64,000 nt of DNA from Rhizobiales bacterium Y(2018). GTDB lineage: Bacteria; Pseudomonadota; Alphaproteobacteria; Rhizobiales; Aestuariivirgaceae. The stretch lies in NCBI GenBank assembly GCA_005502925.1, contig SCPD01000001.1, forward strand, positions 744,001-808,000. Direction: 5' to 3'. The position numbers and the translations under genes are program-made. A model generated the notes under the pieces. That model was not told where the DNA came from and ran no database searches. It saw only the letters and a list, made by a program, of their open reading frames with translations. Positions 28,101 through 35,698 of this stretch are shown here, in pieces (the stretch's first letter is position 1; each line of letters begins with the position of its first letter).

Positions 28101-28255
28101 GGCGTAACGACAAAAAAGCCTTCGAAACATCCCTCGCGCAGTTCGAGAAGGCCAAAACCGGTTACGGCAAAGGCGGTCTCATGGCCTGGAGCATGGTCAG
28201 TCTCGTCAACAAGAAGATCGACATCATCAAGGAAGCATTGGCGAGCAAGCCATGA
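25127..28255 (+). CDS. Secreted caspase-like (C14) protein with long TPR array
   Basis: 1042 residues, unusual architecture. A signal peptide (about 1-32, ending AEA) predicts export to the periplasm. Residues 37-290 are a caspase/metacaspase domain with the catalytic dyad H112 (YYSGHGIE) and C163 (VLVDACRTNPF). Residues ~355-500 are charged and strongly helical (repeated KKAEEDFKKAEQDLK-type segments), probably coiled coil. From ~560 to the end are about ten TPR-like units of 48-50 residues, each opening W(A/G)xxQNNLGxAL and closing with TRExxP. The next gene overlaps by 4 bp and carries the same repeat without the protease. Substrate and trigger unknown. Confidence 0.85.
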   Translation: MMPLYLAWNTRQAIGAFLALFIAVILSTTAEAEEPKTLKGVALVIGQSKYTHITPLPNPANDARDMSKLLTDLGFDGRAVTDRDASKLSRDLERFVEDAEGADIAFLYYSGHGIEAGGENYLVPVNADDASLGNASEELVSLSQVVDRLKATVPVVIVLVDACRTNPFPATAQLKATPDSPPQPVTVSGLGAPRGAAVVEQAPAATDNLGTVIGFAAEPGRPALDGAVGGNSPYAAALLRHLSAMKGAELGSVMRMVTEEVYLSTDTRQRPWVNESLRRMLYLGVAPDEPEGEEGLINGERRQLLLTIADLPTLERQQVESIAKEDGVPLSALYGVLRALGAKDMPKDPTALDKILKKQAETLKKMMAERKALDIDDPEIKKLADSADRALQQGAIGVARQFLDDAVKRIEEMALAVDAAEQAVKMAQGSIEKAKEDIAKAQEAVKKAEEDFKKAEQDLKKKRLADAAIYARRAEASSLAFDYEAAAKDYAKAWALAQKYDDKLKWNYKNLEAEALNSYGYQKGENAALLKSIAVYEEILTFIPAGEKNTDWAITRNNMGVAYLNLAERAGDNKQLEQAAQIFRDSLTVLTRDSDPVNWAAAQNNLGNALLGLGKRQIDSKHLEEAVVAYRAVLGARSREKAPVDWSDSQNNLGIALYTLGEREGSDARLVEAAAAYRAGLSAITREAEPNRWGVLQNNLGNTLNTLGARKNDLAILKEAVITFRAALEVRTREKVPLQWGATMTNLGGALTQIGTRVAGTAELEDAVKIFREATGEITRERAPVDWAAVQNNLASALQHLGQRNMDGKRLEEAASIYRDLFGVYSREHAPLDWATTQLNLGNVLQTLGKLNNDPVKLDESVVAYRLALSELTAERTPMQWATAQSMMGTALESIGFGGGGVEKLKESIAAKRAALTILTKENGPLEWAQAQFNIGNSLNMIANFEKGTESYDTALVAFNAALEVYTLEETPLQWAMVQNGIGDVYWGFGTRRNDKKAFETSLAQFEKAKTGYGKGGLMAWSMVSLVNKKIDIIKEALASKP

Positions 28256-29145
28256 GATTAGCCGCTCTCGCTTTCTTCCTGCTCACCACCATGGGCGCCA
28301 TGGCGCAGGAATCGGCGCCCGCGCCGGACAGCCCGGAAATCCGGCAGCTTTCGGAGGCCGCCGACCAGGCCGTGCAACGCGGCGAGATCGAGCTCGCCTG
28401 GCGCCATAGGATCGATGCCGGGAATCTCCTCGCTCGCCAGGGCACGCTGGAGGCGTTGCAACACGCCGCCGGTTTCTACAGAAGCGCACTGGCGCTCGCC
28501 GGCCGCGAGCAGGCGCCGCAGCAATGGGCCGTCACCCAGGCGCTCCTCGGCAATGTCCTTTATGATGCCGGTGCCCGCTTCAAGCGTGTGAAGGAGATCG
28601 AGGAAGCTGTCGCGGCCTATCGTGCGGCGCTCGGCGAATATTCGACGGAGCGCCAGCCCATGGAATGGGCCACGCTGCAGAACCGGCTCGGCGAGGCCTT
28701 CGCCTATCTGGCGCTGCGCGGCCAGCTCGACAAATATGATGAAACCATGTCCGCCTGGCGCGCCGCGCTCACGGTCTACAACAAGGACAAATTCAAATCC
28801 GAATGGGCCGCCATACAGCTGAGCATCGGCGCGACCTATTTCGTCAAGGCGGAATTGCATGACAAGGGCACGGATAGCCTGAAGTCGGCCCTCGCCGCTT
28901 TTACGGCAACGCTCGATGTCGTCTCACGCGACAGCGATCCGCAAAAATGGGCGGAGACGCAGCAGGTGATCGGCGAGGTGCAGCATCGTTTGGGCGAGAG
29001 ACTCGCCGACAAGGACACCCTCAAGGCCGCGCTTACCTCCTTCGAGCAAGCCCGCGACGCCTTCGCCGCACTCGGCAATGCCGCCCGCGCCCAAGCCGCT
29101 GCCGCGAAAATCACCGAGGTCGAAAACGAGCTCGCCGGCAAGTGA
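28252..29145 (+). CDS. Secreted TPR-repeat protein, partner of the caspase-like protein
   Basis: 297 residues with a short signal peptide (MRLAALAFFLLTTMGAMAQ). About four TPR-like units begin QQWAVTQALLG, MEWATLQNRLG, SEWAAIQLSIG and QKWAETQQVIG: the same repeat family as the C-terminal part of the preceding protein, without a caspase domain. The ATG overlaps the upstream stop (ATGA). It probably arose by partial duplication of the neighbour and may bind it or share its ligand. No enzymatic motif seen. Confidence 0.8.
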   Translation: MRLAALAFFLLTTMGAMAQESAPAPDSPEIRQLSEAADQAVQRGEIELAWRHRIDAGNLLARQGTLEALQHAAGFYRSALALAGREQAPQQWAVTQALLGNVLYDAGARFKRVKEIEEAVAAYRAALGEYSTERQPMEWATLQNRLGEAFAYLALRGQLDKYDETMSAWRAALTVYNKDKFKSEWAAIQLSIGATYFVKAELHDKGTDSLKSALAAFTATLDVVSRDSDPQKWAETQQVIGEVQHRLGERLADKDTLKAALTSFEQARDAFAALGNAARAQAAAAKITEVENELAGK

Positions 29146-29169
29146 GCGGCCGACGGCGCGCTCAGCACG

Positions 29170-29198
29170 TTGACACTATACTTACTTGCAAGTAAGTA
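29170..29198 (+). promoter_or_regulatory. Promoter overlapped by a 20-bp palindromic operator
   Basis: TTGACA (29170-29175) is followed after exactly 17 bp by TAAGTA (29193-29198). The spacer and -10 are covered by the perfect palindrome TACTTACTTGCAAGTAAGTA (29179-29198). This placement would let a dimeric repressor (TetR-like spacing is my guess) block the promoter of the following ABC/catabolic operon. No TetR gene is in the window. Confidence 0.7.
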
Positions 29199-29247
29199 AA
29201 TACACAATGACAAAGCCGCATAGGCGGCAAAACAGGGAGAAGACGCC

Positions 29248-30405
29248 ATGAAGGAGTTTCTGCGCCACATCCTAGAATCCAAGCTCAATGAAGACGTCAG
29301 CCGGCGGTGCTTCATCCAGGGCGCGGCGGGTCTCGCCACGCTGACGGTGCTCGGTGCTCCCGCCGTGGCGGAGGAAAAGAAGCTCGGCGGACCGCTCAAC
29401 TTCCTCGGCTGGGACGGCGAGCATGGTGGCAATGTCGCCAAGGAGTTCCTCGCCAAGAACAATATCCAGATGCAGGCCTCCTTCCAGTCGGCGGCGGACG
29501 AAGCCCTCACCCGCTTCAATACCGGCGGGCGCGGCTCGATGGACATCCTCACCCCCAACAAGGATTTCCAGCGCGCCATCCTCGAATCCAAGACCGAATT
29601 GTTCCAGCCGCTCGATATGGCCCGCATCCCGAGCGCGCAAGGCCTCTTCCCCGCCTTCAAGGACGCCCCGTGGCTCACCCGCGACGGCAAGACCTACGGC
29701 ATCCCGATGATCTGGGGCGACGAGCCCTGCGTCTACAATCCGGCGAAATGGGACGCGATGCCGGAGAAATATACCGACTTCGCCGATCCCAAATACAAGG
29801 GCGAGCTGGTCCTCCTCGATGATCCCTTCGGCAATATCTGGCTCTTCGCCAAATCGCTCGGCATGAAGGAGCCGAACCGGCTGACCGCCGCCGAGCTCGA
29901 GCAGGTCGTCGAGGCGATGCTCACGGTGAAGCCCAATGTCGTCACCATCGGCGCCTCGCATGGCGACATGGCCGACGTCATGGTGCGCGGCGATGCCTCG
30001 CTCGGCATCGGCGGCTGGGCCTATCAGACGCTGATCGCCAAGGACAAGGGCGTCAAGCTGGTGGTGGGCTCGCCCGCCAAGGACGGCACCTTCTTCTGGT
30101 CGGACGCCTATGCCCTCGCGGTCGATGCGCCCAATGCCGACAATGCCTATGCCTTCATCGACTTCATCACGCAGCCGGAAAGCAACGCGGCGCTCGCCAA
30201 GGAGCTGGGCTCGGGCTGCACGGTGGAGAAGGCTTTCGATCTCATCGATGCCAGCGTGCGCGACATCTATCCCTATGACAATGTGCGCCAGCCCGGCGGC
30301 GGCATTCTCGGCACCCAGATCGTCGTGCCGCCGCAGAATCCGGAAGGCGACATCGTCGGCTCGGCCGCCTGGGTCGAGGCCTGGCAGAAATACAAGGTCG
30401 CCTGA
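29248..30405 (+). CDS. Extracellular solute-binding protein, spermidine/putrescine (PotD/F) type
   Basis: 385 residues. An N-terminal twin-arginine-like signal (SRRCFIQGAAGLATLTVLGAPAVA, about 18-41, split by a hydrophobic run) follows an 18-residue leader. The mature part is a two-lobe periplasmic-binding protein with GPLNFLGWDGEHGG, FLAKNNIQMQ, YGIPMIWGDEP and YAFIDFITQPESNAALA, as in PotD/PotF relatives. It probably binds an amine or related cation, but the ligand residues cannot be verified. First gene of an operon with two permeases and seven enzymes or other proteins, behind a clear promoter/operator. Confidence 0.85.
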   Translation: MKEFLRHILESKLNEDVSRRCFIQGAAGLATLTVLGAPAVAEEKKLGGPLNFLGWDGEHGGNVAKEFLAKNNIQMQASFQSAADEALTRFNTGGRGSMDILTPNKDFQRAILESKTELFQPLDMARIPSAQGLFPAFKDAPWLTRDGKTYGIPMIWGDEPCVYNPAKWDAMPEKYTDFADPKYKGELVLLDDPFGNIWLFAKSLGMKEPNRLTAAELEQVVEAMLTVKPNVVTIGASHGDMADVMVRGDASLGIGGWAYQTLIAKDKGVKLVVGSPAKDGTFFWSDAYALAVDAPNADNAYAFIDFITQPESNAALAKELGSGCTVEKAFDLIDASVRDIYPYDNVRQPGGGILGTQIVVPPQNPEGDIVGSAAWVEAWQKYKVA

Positions 30406-30420
30406 GGTCTCGTTCCGCGG

Positions 30421-31299
30421 ATGACCGCGACGACCGGCACAGCGAGACGCTGGGGAGAAGCGGGCGTGGTGGCGCGCCCGCTTCTGCCCGCGTCACTTTT
30501 TTATGTCGTCTTCTTCGCCGTGCCGATGCTGGCGCTGTTCGTCTTGAGCTTCTGGAGGGCCAACGGCTTCGTGCTGATCCCCGATCTCACTTTCGACAAC
30601 TACGAGAAGATCGCCACCTCCAGCCTCTATCGCGTGCTGATCATCCGCACCATCACTGTCGGCTTCATCACCGCCGCCATCGTGGTGCCTCTCGCTTTCG
30701 CCGTCTCTTATGTCATGCGTTTCGTCTTCGAGACGCGCGGCCAGGTCATTCTGCAGCTCATCCTGCTGTCGCTGTTCAGCGGCTATCTGGTGCGCATCTA
30801 TGCCTGGCGCACCATTCTCGGAAAACAGGGCCTGCTGAACTCGACCTTGCAGTGGCTGGGTCTCATCGACCGGCCGCTGGAATTCCTGATCTACAGCAAT
30901 TTCGCCATCGTCATCACCCTCACCGGCCTCCTGCTGCCGCTGGCGGTGCTGCCGATCTATTCGGCCATGTCCAATATCTCGCGCGATTATCTCGAGGCGG
31001 CGCGCGATCTCGGCGCCCCCGCCCACACGCTCATCCGCACCATCCTGGTGCCGATGGCGCTGCCGGGCCTGCGCACCGCCTTTGCTTTCGCCTTCCTGCT
31101 CGCCGCCGGTGATTTCGTGACCCCGACCTTGGTCGGCGGCACCCAGAGCCTCCTCATCGGCAATGTCATCGCCGACCAGTTCCGCGGAATCGGGTCGAAC
31201 TGGCCGCTCGGCGCGGCGCTCGCCTTCGTGACCATCGCCATCGTGCTCGCCCTATATTTCCTGGTGATGCGCCTCATCCGCTGGGTGACGACATGGTGA
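30421..31299 (+). CDS. ABC transporter permease, PotB type
   Basis: 292 residues, inner-membrane permease with six predicted helices. The ATPase-docking EAA loop is YLEAARDLGAPAHTLIRTILVPMALPGL (about 195-222, shown in part), which fits the consensus. It pairs with the PotC-type permease whose start overlaps its stop. There is no ATPase gene in the operon. Confidence 0.9.
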   Translation: MTATTGTARRWGEAGVVARPLLPASLFYVVFFAVPMLALFVLSFWRANGFVLIPDLTFDNYEKIATSSLYRVLIIRTITVGFITAAIVVPLAFAVSYVMRFVFETRGQVILQLILLSLFSGYLVRIYAWRTILGKQGLLNSTLQWLGLIDRPLEFLIYSNFAIVITLTGLLLPLAVLPIYSAMSNISRDYLEAARDLGAPAHTLIRTILVPMALPGLRTAFAFAFLLAAGDFVTPTLVGGTQSLLIGNVIADQFRGIGSNWPLGAALAFVTIAIVLALYFLVMRLIRWVTTW

Positions 31300-32078
31300 A
31301 TGCTCTTTCCTCGAACCTGCTGGCGCGCGGCTTTCTCGCCCTCGTCCTTCTCTACCTCTATGCGCCAATCATGGTGATCGTGCTGTTCTCCTTCACCACC
31401 TCGCCCCGCCTGTCCATGCCGATCGAAGGCTTGACGCTTGCCTGGTATAAGAATGCCTTCGCCAATCCGCTCATCACCAAGGCGCTCACCAACAGCCTGA
31501 TCCTCGCCGCCATTGCCGCGATCGGCGCCGGTCTCATGGGCGCGGCCTTCGCCTTCGGCGTGATGAAGCTGGCGCAGCCACGTCTGCGCCAGGCGCTCCT
31601 CGCCGCGAGCCTCCTGCCCGCGGTCGTGCCCTTGCTCGTGATCGGCATCTCGCTCGCCGTTCTCTTCCACGGGCTGGGCTTGCCGCAGGGCCTGCGCAAC
31701 ACCGCCATCGGCCATGTGCTGGTGAGCCTGCCCTTCGTCGTGCTGACCATGAATGCCCGGCTCGAGACCTTCGACTTCACCACGCTCGAAGCGGCGCGCG
31801 ATCTCGGCGCCTCGTCCTTCCAGACTTTTCGCGACATCACCTTTCCACAGATCCGCCCCTCGATCGTCGGCGCCGCCCTTCTTGCCGCCGCGCTGTCCCT
31901 CGATGAATTCGTCGTCACCTGGTTCAATATCGGCAATGAGCAATCCGTCCCGGTGCTGGTCTGGGGCCTGATGCGGCGCGGCGTCGATCCCTCAATCAAC
32001 GCACTCGCCTCGATGCTGCTGTTCCTGCTCGTCTGCCTGGTGATCGGTTCCAATTTCATAGGCCGGAGAAATACATGA
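31293..32078 (+). CDS. ABC transporter permease, PotC type
   Basis: 261 residues, six predicted helices, with EAA loop LEAARDLGASSFQTFRDITF (about 163-182) and the YAPIMVIVLFSFTTSP start typical of PotC/PotI. Overlaps the upstream permease by 7 bp and the downstream amidohydrolase by 4 bp, so it lies in a tightly coupled operon. Confidence 0.9.
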   Translation: MVNALSSNLLARGFLALVLLYLYAPIMVIVLFSFTTSPRLSMPIEGLTLAWYKNAFANPLITKALTNSLILAAIAAIGAGLMGAAFAFGVMKLAQPRLRQALLAASLLPAVVPLLVIGISLAVLFHGLGLPQGLRNTAIGHVLVSLPFVVLTMNARLETFDFTTLEAARDLGASSFQTFRDITFPQIRPSIVGAALLAAALSLDEFVVTWFNIGNEQSVPVLVWGLMRRGVDPSINALASMLLFLLVCLVIGSNFIGRRNT

Positions 32079-33556
32079 CCCAAACCCCTCGCCCGACCGT
32101 CGAGCTGATGATCCGGCACGCTTATGTCATCACCATGGACGATGCCGGCAGCATCTTCGAACATGGCGCCATCGCCATCGACAAGGGCCGCATCGTCGCG
32201 GTCGGTGACGACGCCGACATCGCCGGACGCTTCACCGCCAGGCGCAGCATCGATGCCGCCGGCGCTCCCGTCCATCCGGGCTTCGTCGAATGCCATCTGC
32301 ATGCCTCCTTCCAGCTCTTCCGCGGCGCGCTGCCCGATCAGATGCCCGAGACCGACGCCTTCGACACATTCGAAAGCGTGTTCTTCAATACGGTGAATGA
32401 TGAAGAGGAATATCTCGCCGTCGCCTTGGCGGCGATGGAGATGATCCGCAACGGCACGACCTGCTTCCTCGAAGCCGGCACCGTGCTGACCCCCGCCGCC
32501 GCGGCACGTGCGGCGCAAGATGTCGGCATCCGCGCCATCATCGGCGACGCCTTCATCTGGGACCAGCCGCAAGGCTTCGCACAGGGCATGGTCGACTCAG
32601 GCTGCAGCGCCTGCGCGGCGCAGGCGCGCGCACGCCCGGTGCTCAAACGCGCACCCAAGACCCGCGAGGAAGCGCTCGCCATGATGGGCCGTGAGCTCCA
32701 CCGCAACAACGACCCGGAAGCTCTCGTCACCGGCCATGTCGCCATATTGGGCCTTGGCACCGCCAGCGAAGAGCTGATGATGGAAGCCAAGAAACGCGCC
32801 GATGCGGCAGGCGTCGTCCTCAATCTGCACCAGTCCTACAGCCCCGCCGACACCGAGGCCGATCACAAACGTTTCGGTACCGATCCCCTGCTCCATCTCG
32901 AAAAGATCGGCTTTCTCGACCGCAATGTCACTTTCGGCCATGCCAATCATCTGAGCGATGCCGAATGCGAGGCCCTTATCCGCAAAGGCACCAGCATCGC
33001 CTGGGCGCCGGCCGCCTCGATGATGTGGGGTCATGGCGGCTGCTTTCATGGCCGGCATGCCGAGCTCTGGCGGCGCGGCGCCAATATCGCGCTCGGCTCC
33101 GATTCGGCCAACTGGTCGAATGATTTCGACCTTTGGCGACAGGCCAATCTGAGCGTGCTGACAGCGCGCGAGGCGCATGGCGACCGCACCTATCTCATCG
33201 CCGAGGACGGTCTCGAAATGGCGACCCGCGCCGGCGCCCGCGCCGTCGGCATGGAAGACCGCATCGGCTCGATCGAAGTGGGCAAACGCGCCGATCTCGT
33301 CATCCACACGCTCGATCGACCGGAACTGATCCCGACCACCAATATGATCCGCAACCTCTTCTATTCGTCGCGCTCGAAATCCGTCCATTGGGTGATCGTC
33401 AATGGCCGGGTCGTGCTGGAAGAAGGCCGCTTCGTCACCATCGATGAACGCAAGCTGCTCCGCGAGGCCAACAAGGCCGCCATGGCATTGCTCACCCGCA
33501 TGGGCCGCAGGGCTGAGCCCAACACCCTTGCGCGGCGCCAGCCGAACACGGCATGA
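32075..33556 (+). CDS. Amidohydrolase-superfamily deaminase/chlorohydrolase-like enzyme
   Basis: 493 residues, TIM-barrel amidohydrolase of the ATZ/TRZ/guanine-deaminase branch. Metal site: H74-x-H76 (GFVECHLHAS), a later His in NLHQSYSP, His in FGHANHLSD, and the barrel-end Asp in LGSDSANWSN. The C-terminal beta domain carries GSIEVGKRADLVIHTLD. These enzymes usually deaminate or dechlorinate heterocycles or hydrolyse amidines; the substrate here is unknown but presumably matches the co-transcribed transporter. Confidence 0.88.
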   Translation: MTQTPRPTVELMIRHAYVITMDDAGSIFEHGAIAIDKGRIVAVGDDADIAGRFTARRSIDAAGAPVHPGFVECHLHASFQLFRGALPDQMPETDAFDTFESVFFNTVNDEEEYLAVALAAMEMIRNGTTCFLEAGTVLTPAAAARAAQDVGIRAIIGDAFIWDQPQGFAQGMVDSGCSACAAQARARPVLKRAPKTREEALAMMGRELHRNNDPEALVTGHVAILGLGTASEELMMEAKKRADAAGVVLNLHQSYSPADTEADHKRFGTDPLLHLEKIGFLDRNVTFGHANHLSDAECEALIRKGTSIAWAPAASMMWGHGGCFHGRHAELWRRGANIALGSDSANWSNDFDLWRQANLSVLTAREAHGDRTYLIAEDGLEMATRAGARAVGMEDRIGSIEVGKRADLVIHTLDRPELIPTTNMIRNLFYSSRSKSVHWVIVNGRVVLEEGRFVTIDERKLLREANKAAMALLTRMGRRAEPNTLARRQPNTA

Positions 33557-33587
33557 TCCGCTTCCCGCCCTGATACGAAGCCACATC

Positions 33588-34688
33588 ATGCCCTCTGATC
33601 CCGTCATCATTCCCTTGCGGCCCGAGCATTTCACGCCGGCGCCCGCTGTGGTTGCGCGCCATGGCGGCCTGACCGCCACGGCCTTCCGCTATCGCAGCGG
33701 TGTCGCCGGTCTCACGCTCGCCAATGAAGCAGGACAAATCGACCTCCTGCCCTTTCATGGCCAGCAGATATGGGACGCCAGCTTCTTCGGCCGCCGGCTC
33801 ACGATGGGCTCGATGTTCGACGAGCCGGTGGCGACCCAGGATTATCTGGCGAATTACGGCGCCTTCTTCATTCATTGCGGCGTCACCGCCATGGGCAATC
33901 CCGGAACCGACGACAAACATCCGCTGCATGGCGAGCTGCCCAATGCGATCTATCAGGAAGCGAACCTCATCATCGGCACCGACGAAAACGGTCCCTTCAT
34001 GGCGCTCGCCGGCGCCTATCGGCACAGAGTTGCCTTCACACATAATTATCTGGCCGAGCCCGTCGTCAAGCTTGGCGCGAAAGGCGGCCGGCTCCAAGTC
34101 TCGCTGACCGTGCGCAATCTCAAACATGCGCCGATGGAGCTGATGTATCTGGGCCACATCAATTTCCGGCCGATCGACAAGGCGACGCTCTTCGACACGG
34201 TACCGGATGATCCGAAACATATGCGCCTGCGCACCAATCTGCCCATAGGCTACACACCATCGCCCGACTACCGCAAGCTTCTGGAAGCGACACTCGCCGA
34301 TCCCGCCCGCCACCGCGAGATCCGCCCCCAGGAAGCGATCAATCCCGAGCTCGTCTTCTCGCTCGACTGCCGCAGCGATGACGCCGGCTGGGCCCATACG
34401 ATGCAGCTTCTGCCCGACGGCTCGGCCGATTTCGTCAGCCATCGCCCGTCTGAGCTCAAACGCGGGGTGCGCTGGATCACCCGCAGCGGCGATCAGGATG
34501 CGATAGGCATCATGCTGCCCGCCACCGCCGATCCTGACGGCTACACCGCCGAAAAAGCTAAGGGCCATGCGCAGGTGCTGGCACCGCAAGAGGAATTCCA
34601 CTGCGAGATGGAATTCGGCGCGCTCACATTGGGCGAGGCGCAGAAGCTCAAGCAATCGATTGAGACGATCAGAAAGAGGACATCATGA
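33588..34688 (+). CDS. DUF4432-like / aldose-1-epimerase-fold protein
   Basis: 366 residues from the ATG at 33588; the longer frame runs back inside the amidohydrolase gene. An all-beta protein whose sequence (FHGQQIWDASFFGRRL, IHCGVTAMGNPG, ELMYLGHINFRPID) resembles DUF4432 and galactose-mutarotase-like families that act on or bind sugars. Histidines H123, H215 region and a late Glu could be catalytic, but I cannot confirm this. It overlaps the deacylase downstream by 4 bp. Confidence 0.65.
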   Translation: MPSDPVIIPLRPEHFTPAPAVVARHGGLTATAFRYRSGVAGLTLANEAGQIDLLPFHGQQIWDASFFGRRLTMGSMFDEPVATQDYLANYGAFFIHCGVTAMGNPGTDDKHPLHGELPNAIYQEANLIIGTDENGPFMALAGAYRHRVAFTHNYLAEPVVKLGAKGGRLQVSLTVRNLKHAPMELMYLGHINFRPIDKATLFDTVPDDPKHMRLRTNLPIGYTPSPDYRKLLEATLADPARHREIRPQEAINPELVFSLDCRSDDAGWAHTMQLLPDGSADFVSHRPSELKRGVRWITRSGDQDAIGIMLPATADPDGYTAEKAKGHAQVLAPQEEFHCEMEFGALTLGEAQKLKQSIETIRKRTS

Positions 34689-35698
34689 GCGGAGCCTCAG
34701 GCTTCACCAGCATCGATTTCGACCGGCCGGGCAAACAGACCGGCTTCGTCAGCATCCCGCATTCGCCGCATGACGATGCCTGGGGCGTCACTCAAATTCC
34801 GCTTTGCGTCATCGCCAATGGCAAGGGACCGACGGTGATCATCGAAGGCGGCAATCACGGCGATGAATATGAAGGTCCGATCACCATCAGCGAATTGATC
34901 CGCGATCTCGATCCCAAGGAGATCCAGGGCCGCCTTATCCTGATGCCGGCAGTCAATGTGCATGCTGTCATCGCCGGACGTCGCACATCGCCCGTCGATG
35001 GGCTCAATTTCAACCGCACCTTTCCGGGCGATCCCAAGGGCACCATCACCCAGCAGATCTCCGCCTATATGGCGCGTGAGATCTTCCCGCGCGGCGATGC
35101 GTTTATCGATCTCCATTCCGGCGGTTCCTCGCTCGACATCCTGCCCAGCGCCATCGTCGAGCCGACCGACAATCCCGACCTCTTCCGGCGCAATGCCGCC
35201 GCCGCACTTGCTTTCGATGCGCCGCTCGCCGTCGTCATCAGCAATCACGGCGATACACGCACCGCGACGGCGGCCGCCTGCCATGCCGGCCTCGTTACCG
35301 TCGGCACGGAGATGGGCGGTGGCGGCACCGTCTCGCTCGACGGCCTCGCCATCTGCCGGCGCGGCGTGCGCAATGTGCTGGCGCATCTGGGCGTCCTGGC
35401 TCAGGCCACCAAACCGGAACCCCGGGGCGACCGGCGCATCCTGGACCTCGCGGGCACCAAGGCGCATGTCTATGCGACAATGGAGGGAGTCTTCGAGCCC
35501 TTCCACGCCAATGGACGAGAAGTGAAAGCGGGCGAAGCGGCGGGCCGCATCCATTGCCTGTGGGATCCGGCGCGGCCGCCCGACACGCTGCATTATCACG
35601 CCGATGGTATTCTCTATGCGCGCCGCCAGCCCGGCCGGGTGAAACCCGGCAATTGCTGCCTCGTCGTCGCCTCACTTTATGAAGGAGACCTGTCATAA
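34685..35698 (+). CDS. Succinylglutamate desuccinylase/aspartoacylase-family deacylase
   Basis: 337 residues, zinc carboxypeptidase-like (M14) fold. Zinc ligands are visible in GGNHGDEYEG (H-x2-E) and DLHSGG (His); the substrate-binding NFNRTFPGD and catalytic Glu in GTEMGGGG are also present. Related enzymes (AstE, aspartoacylase, ectoine-pathway DoeB/EutE) cleave N-acyl groups from amino acids. A dehydratase next door recalls the EutB-EutE pair of ectoine utilisation, but the ectoine hydrolase and cyclodeaminase genes are absent, so I do not assign that pathway. Confidence 0.82.
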   Translation: MSGASGFTSIDFDRPGKQTGFVSIPHSPHDDAWGVTQIPLCVIANGKGPTVIIEGGNHGDEYEGPITISELIRDLDPKEIQGRLILMPAVNVHAVIAGRRTSPVDGLNFNRTFPGDPKGTITQQISAYMAREIFPRGDAFIDLHSGGSSLDILPSAIVEPTDNPDLFRRNAAAALAFDAPLAVVISNHGDTRTATAAACHAGLVTVGTEMGGGGTVSLDGLAICRRGVRNVLAHLGVLAQATKPEPRGDRRILDLAGTKAHVYATMEGVFEPFHANGREVKAGEAAGRIHCLWDPARPPDTLHYHADGILYARRQPGRVKPGNCCLVVASLYEGDLS

